A program made the position numbers and the translations under genes. A DNA stretch of 9,375 nt from an uncultured Oscillospiraceae bacterium (GTDB lineage Bacteria > Bacillota > Clostridia > Oscillospirales > Acutalibacteraceae): contig CABQCM010000026.1 of the NCBI GenBank assembly GCA_902462665.1, forward strand, positions 1-9,375. The letters run 5' to 3'. Within the stretch, counting starts at the first letter, position 1. Every line of letters starts with the position of its first letter. Shown one piece after another: positions 6,798 through 9,375 of this stretch. The notes below the pieces were generated by a model. It was given only the letters and a program-made list of their open reading frames with translations. It did not search any database and had not been told where the DNA came from.

Positions 6798-8274
6798 GTC
6801 CTACCCCTTTCGCGCCGTCCACCCAGTCGATTCCCCTCTCCCGGGCGGTGTCCTCATATCGCAGCAGACCTTGTCCCACCGGCCAGCGTCCGCCGAAGAA
6901 ATCCTCGATTTTGTCAAGCGCTTTCGCCGCCGTGGCTCCAACCGGCACACCCGGCCGCTCAATCAGGCAGACGTTTCGCGCCACCGGACGAAAGCAAAGC
7001 TTACGCCCCCCATTGGGAGAATGCGGGATCGTCGGAACCCTGCCTCGGTAAATCGACAGGCTGGGAATTCCCAGAACACCCGCGAGCTGACAGCAAAAAT
7101 GGTCGATGCCCACCACCAGGTCGGCCCGCTGAATGACTCCGGCCAGTTCTCCCGCATTCAGGCCGCTGCAATCGAGCGCATCCTCCAGCACACCGCACCG
7201 TGGGGAAAGACAAACCACCCCAAAGCCGCGTTTGCGCAGGCCGTCTGCCAAGGATCGCCGCTCCGGCTCCGGCCACTGCCGAAGGATACCGTCGTCATCG
7301 TGGATGTGCTCAAAATCCGTAAAGCAGGAAAGCTGCACCGCCACAATTCCACGGTTGGTCTGCCGCAGTTCGTCCAGACGGTCCTGCATACGCCCGGACA
7401 GCAGCCCCAACGGGGGATGGAACTCATTCCACAACGTTTCATAGGTTTCTTCCCGATCGTCCAGGCCGGACATGCCCAAAATCTCTCGAATCATATGGCA
7501 GTGACGATAGGTCGATACATAGACCGACTGCGTCCAGGAAAAATCTAGCGTCTGCCGACATTTTTCCACCCGCGCGGCCTCCTCTTGGGCCAGTTGAGCC
7601 AGGGGCCGCTTCTTGGCGTCCAAATCCGCGACGGTATGCTCTGCCCCGCTAAGGAGCTGGGAATACAGCTCATAAAACCGGCACAGCGGCGGGTAACGCA
7701 GTTCCACCGCGCATCCCTGCCGGCGGTATTGCTCGATCTGATGCGCCATCACCGGTAGGGCAGGTACCGAGGCGGTGCAGCCGTTGTCCCCCACGTCGAT
7801 GCGAACCCGCGCGCCGGTATAGCGCCAGGAGGGAAACAGAAAAAAAAGATATCGTCCCTCATAACGCACGTGACTATGTACACGCATCTCGTGCGGAAGC
7901 ATCGCCGCAAACAAACTGGGCGGAAGCAAAAGAGAGGTGGATTCGCCGCTGGAAAGATAGAGCAGAAATCCCCAGGTATGCTCCGGCTGGATTTGCGCAG
8001 TTTCCTGCTCGGGACACGGAATGAAATCCCCGCCGCAATACCGCCACATCCGCACACGCCCCGGATACAGCGACTGCGGAGCGATCCCGTCGAGCGAAAG
8101 CACAAGCAGATTATCTCCCGCGCGGCGGTAAACCGCCGCAAAAGCCCGGTCAAGCTCCTCTTCACGGCAAAGAGCCAGTACGGCGCTCCCCCCGCGCAGC
8201 CACTGACGCAGCAGCGCGACCGATTGCTCCGGCCGCCCCTTCAAGGACAACAAATCCATGGTTTTTGGCCTCAT
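6790..8274 (-). CDS. GT9/heptosyltransferase-like protein with long unassigned N-terminus
   Basis: This 494-residue protein starts at an ATG with GGAAAGGA 6 bases upstream. Residues about 307-423 look like the C-terminal, nucleotide-sugar-binding Rossmann half of a GT-B family 9 glycosyltransferase. The first strand is GIVAVQLS, followed by W-x-EPERRSLADGLRKRGFGVVCLSP, and ADLVVGIDHFCCQLAGVLGIPSLSIY begins at 384. In GT9 enzymes the last motif is usually D-S/T-G-P-x-H-L-A. Here GP and the His are missing (IDHFCCQLAG), so activity may be altered or lost. Residues 1-300 show no family I recognise and no signal peptide or membrane segment. If active, it would transfer a sugar from a nucleotide-sugar donor to the cluster's product or core. 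It lies 57 bases after the upstream radical SAM gene and overlaps radical SAM A by 8 bases. Confidence 0.72.
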   Translation of the reverse strand: MRPKTMDLLSLKGRPEQSVALLRQWLRGGSAVLALCREEELDRAFAAVYRRAGDNLLVLSLDGIAPQSLYPGRVRMWRYCGGDFIPCPEQETAQIQPEHTWGFLLYLSSGESTSLLLPPSLFAAMLPHEMRVHSHVRYEGRYLFFLFPSWRYTGARVRIDVGDNGCTASVPALPVMAHQIEQYRRQGCAVELRYPPLCRFYELYSQLLSGAEHTVADLDAKKRPLAQLAQEEAARVEKCRQTLDFSWTQSVYVSTYRHCHMIREILGMSGLDDREETYETLWNEFHPPLGLLSGRMQDRLDELRQTNRGIVAVQLSCFTDFEHIHDDDGILRQWPEPERRSLADGLRKRGFGVVCLSPRCGVLEDALDCSGLNAGELAGVIQRADLVVGIDHFCCQLAGVLGIPSLSIYRGRVPTIPHSPNGGRKLCFRPVARNVCLIERPGVPVGATAAKALDKIEDFFGGRWPVGQGLLRYEDTARERGIDWVDGAKGVGHA

Positions 8275-8331
8275 AACGCTTCCTTTCCCGCCGGGTATTG
8301 CCTACAGCGAATGCCCGACGCGCAATCTGCT

Positions 8332-9375
8332 TTATTTTCTATCCGCTGTATTGAGCTGCCGAAACAGTTCCTTGACCCGCTCCATCGAAAAGCCATGATG
8401 CATTAGCTGCAGCGCAAAGGAGAAATCCGCCTGGGCAATGCTGACCGAGCGGGTAATCTGCGTCTGCATGCGCTCCATGTGCTGTCGCGCTGCCGGCAAA
8501 TCCATGGTGCTGTGACTCCACACGCCATTGTTCAGGCGAAGTCCCAGCGACCGACGGCGCTCCCAGACCGCCGTGCCTACCTCGCATTCCCATGCATGCA
8601 GACGATAAAAATCCGGCTGGATTTCCTCGATAAAACGTACCGTTTCTTCCACGGTATCGCTCGTCTCGCCCGGGAACCCGACAATAAAAAAGCCAATGGT
8701 TGCGATGCCGGCGCGCTGGTACAGCCGGTGAGTCTGCCGTAGACGTTCGGTGGTAACCTGCTTGTTCATCCCCCGCAGCAGGATGTCGCTGCCCGACTCC
8801 AGCCCCAGCAGAACGGCCATACAGCCGCTGCGCTTCATGAGCAGGGCCGTCTCTTCGTCCATCTGCTCGCACCGGCAGAAGGAATACCATGAAAACCCGC
8901 TGTTCAGCCCAATGAGCATGTGCAAAAATTCATGAAATCGGGCGCGTGGCAAATTAATGGTCTCGTCGGTAAAATGCAGGATTTTCGTGCGCCCCAGCCG
9001 CATGAGACGCTCGATGTTTTGCCGGATGACCTCCAGCGGCAAAGCCCGAAAGGGTTCGGTTCGATTTTTGACGGCGCAGAAGGAACAGGAAAAGGGACAG
9101 GAAACGGTGGTTTTCATGGAGGTAATCTCGGGGATGAGTCCGGACGATTCCTCCCACATCAGGGGAATGTCCAACGCTGTCTGCGATTGGTCACAGGCCG
9201 CAGAGGCATGGTAATCTCCCGACGGCTCCTTCCATACCAGATGGGGAATCTGTTCCAGCCGCCGCGCATTGCCTTGGGACTCCACAATGCTTCGTACCAG
9301 ACGCGCGCAGTCGTCGTAAAATAGATAGTAATCCGCCTGTATCAGCGAAAGCAGACGTTCTTTTTCCCGCGGCTC
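8332..9375 (-). CDS. Radical SAM enzyme of the B12-binding-domain type, C-terminal part, cut by right window edge
   Basis: The frame is open to the window edge, giving 347 residues and a TAA stop; a GTG at 9285 is internal rather than a start. Visible residues 1-80 are a linker (IPHLVWKEPSGDY, then IPLMWEESSGLIPEIT) that normally joins an N-terminal cobalamin-binding domain to the radical SAM core. The cluster motif is SCPFSCSFC (C93, C97, C100 of the visible part). Family hallmarks follow: LHFTDETINL, LLGLESGSD with GMNK, and GFFIVGFPGETSDT. Members include methyltransferases and ring-modifying enzymes; C- or P-methylation of the product is one possible role, but reaction and cobalamin use cannot be decided because the N-terminus lies outside the window. 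The core is unlike the two twitch enzymes and lacks their C-terminal Cys set. Confidence 0.9.
   Translation of the reverse strand, partial: EPREKERLLSLIQADYYLFYDDCARLVRSIVESQGNARRLEQIPHLVWKEPSGDYHASAACDQSQTALDIPLMWEESSGLIPEITSMKTTVSCPFSCSFCAVKNRTEPFRALPLEVIRQNIERLMRLGRTKILHFTDETINLPRARFHEFLHMLIGLNSGFSWYSFCRCEQMDEETALLMKRSGCMAVLLGLESGSDILLRGMNKQVTTERLRQTHRLYQRAGIATIGFFIVGFPGETSDTVEETVRFIEEIQPDFYRLHAWECEVGTAVWERRRSLGLRLNNGVWSHSTMDLPAARQHMERMQTQITRSVSIAQADFSFALQLMHHGFSMERVKELFRQLNTADRK

Noticed and set aside
6718..7548. Plus-strand open frame of 276 codons opposite the GT9-like gene
   Set aside because: Same shadow pattern; no domain signature and no upstream ribosome binding site that I can see.
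8292..8317. Imperfect hairpin between the B12-type radical SAM gene and the GT9-like gene
   Set aside because: Seven of eight pairs with one mismatch and a 10-base loop, but no T-run follows on the minus strand, so it does not qualify as a terminator; a role is possible but unsupported.
8275..8331. Possible internal promoter in the 57-base gap
   Set aside because: Only weak -35/-10 resemblance with poor spacing; the gap contains a good ribosome binding site but nothing else convincing.

Overview
This window looks like the interior of one long minus-strand operon. It encodes a carrier-protein-dependent small-molecule pathway that I cannot match to a known product. Every supported gene is on the minus strand, so transcription runs from high to low coordinates. 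Gaps are 65 bases or less, several genes overlap, and no internal promoter or terminator is convincing. The strong AAAGGAGG/GGAAAGG-type ribosome binding sites and a base composition that looks clearly above 50% GC suggest a Gram-positive, Firmicutes-like bacterium, perhaps Clostridia or Paenibacillus-like. That is inference; nothing here fixes the taxon.

Layout in transcription order: (1) the C-terminal part of a radical SAM enzyme of the type usually preceded by a B12-binding domain, cut by the right edge; (2) a 494-residue protein with a GT9/heptosyltransferase-like C-terminal fold; (3) radical SAM/twitch enzyme A; (4) a protein resembling BtrH, the butirosin acyltransferase with a cysteine-protease-like fold; (5) radical SAM/twitch enzyme B, a paralog of A; (6) a small acyl carrier protein (ACP1); (7) a probable beta-propeller of unknown function; (8) a class III, glutamate-1-semialdehyde-aminomutase-like PLP aminotransferase; (9) a second acyl carrier protein (ACP2); (10) the first 126 residues of a second BtrH-like protein, cut by the left edge.

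The inferred logic resembles butirosin biosynthesis. In that pathway an amino-acyl chain is built on a carrier protein (BtrI), transferred to an aminoglycoside by BtrH, and a twitch-domain radical SAM enzyme (BtrN) dehydrogenates the sugar-like core. Here carrier, radical SAM and BtrH-like components all come in pairs, together with an aminotransferase, a glycosyltransferase-like protein and a propeller. This suggests two acyl-transfer steps onto a polar, perhaps glycosidic, scaffold. No enzyme that would load the carriers is visible, so the cluster must extend beyond the window or use host enzymes.

The main points of interest are the cluster composition, the previously unframed BtrH-like gene start at the left edge, the matched Cys spacing of the two twitch enzymes, a perfect 7-bp GNRA-loop hairpin covering the ACP1 ribosome binding site, and a histidine at the start of successive putative propeller blades. 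No stretch over 300 bases lacks a gene.
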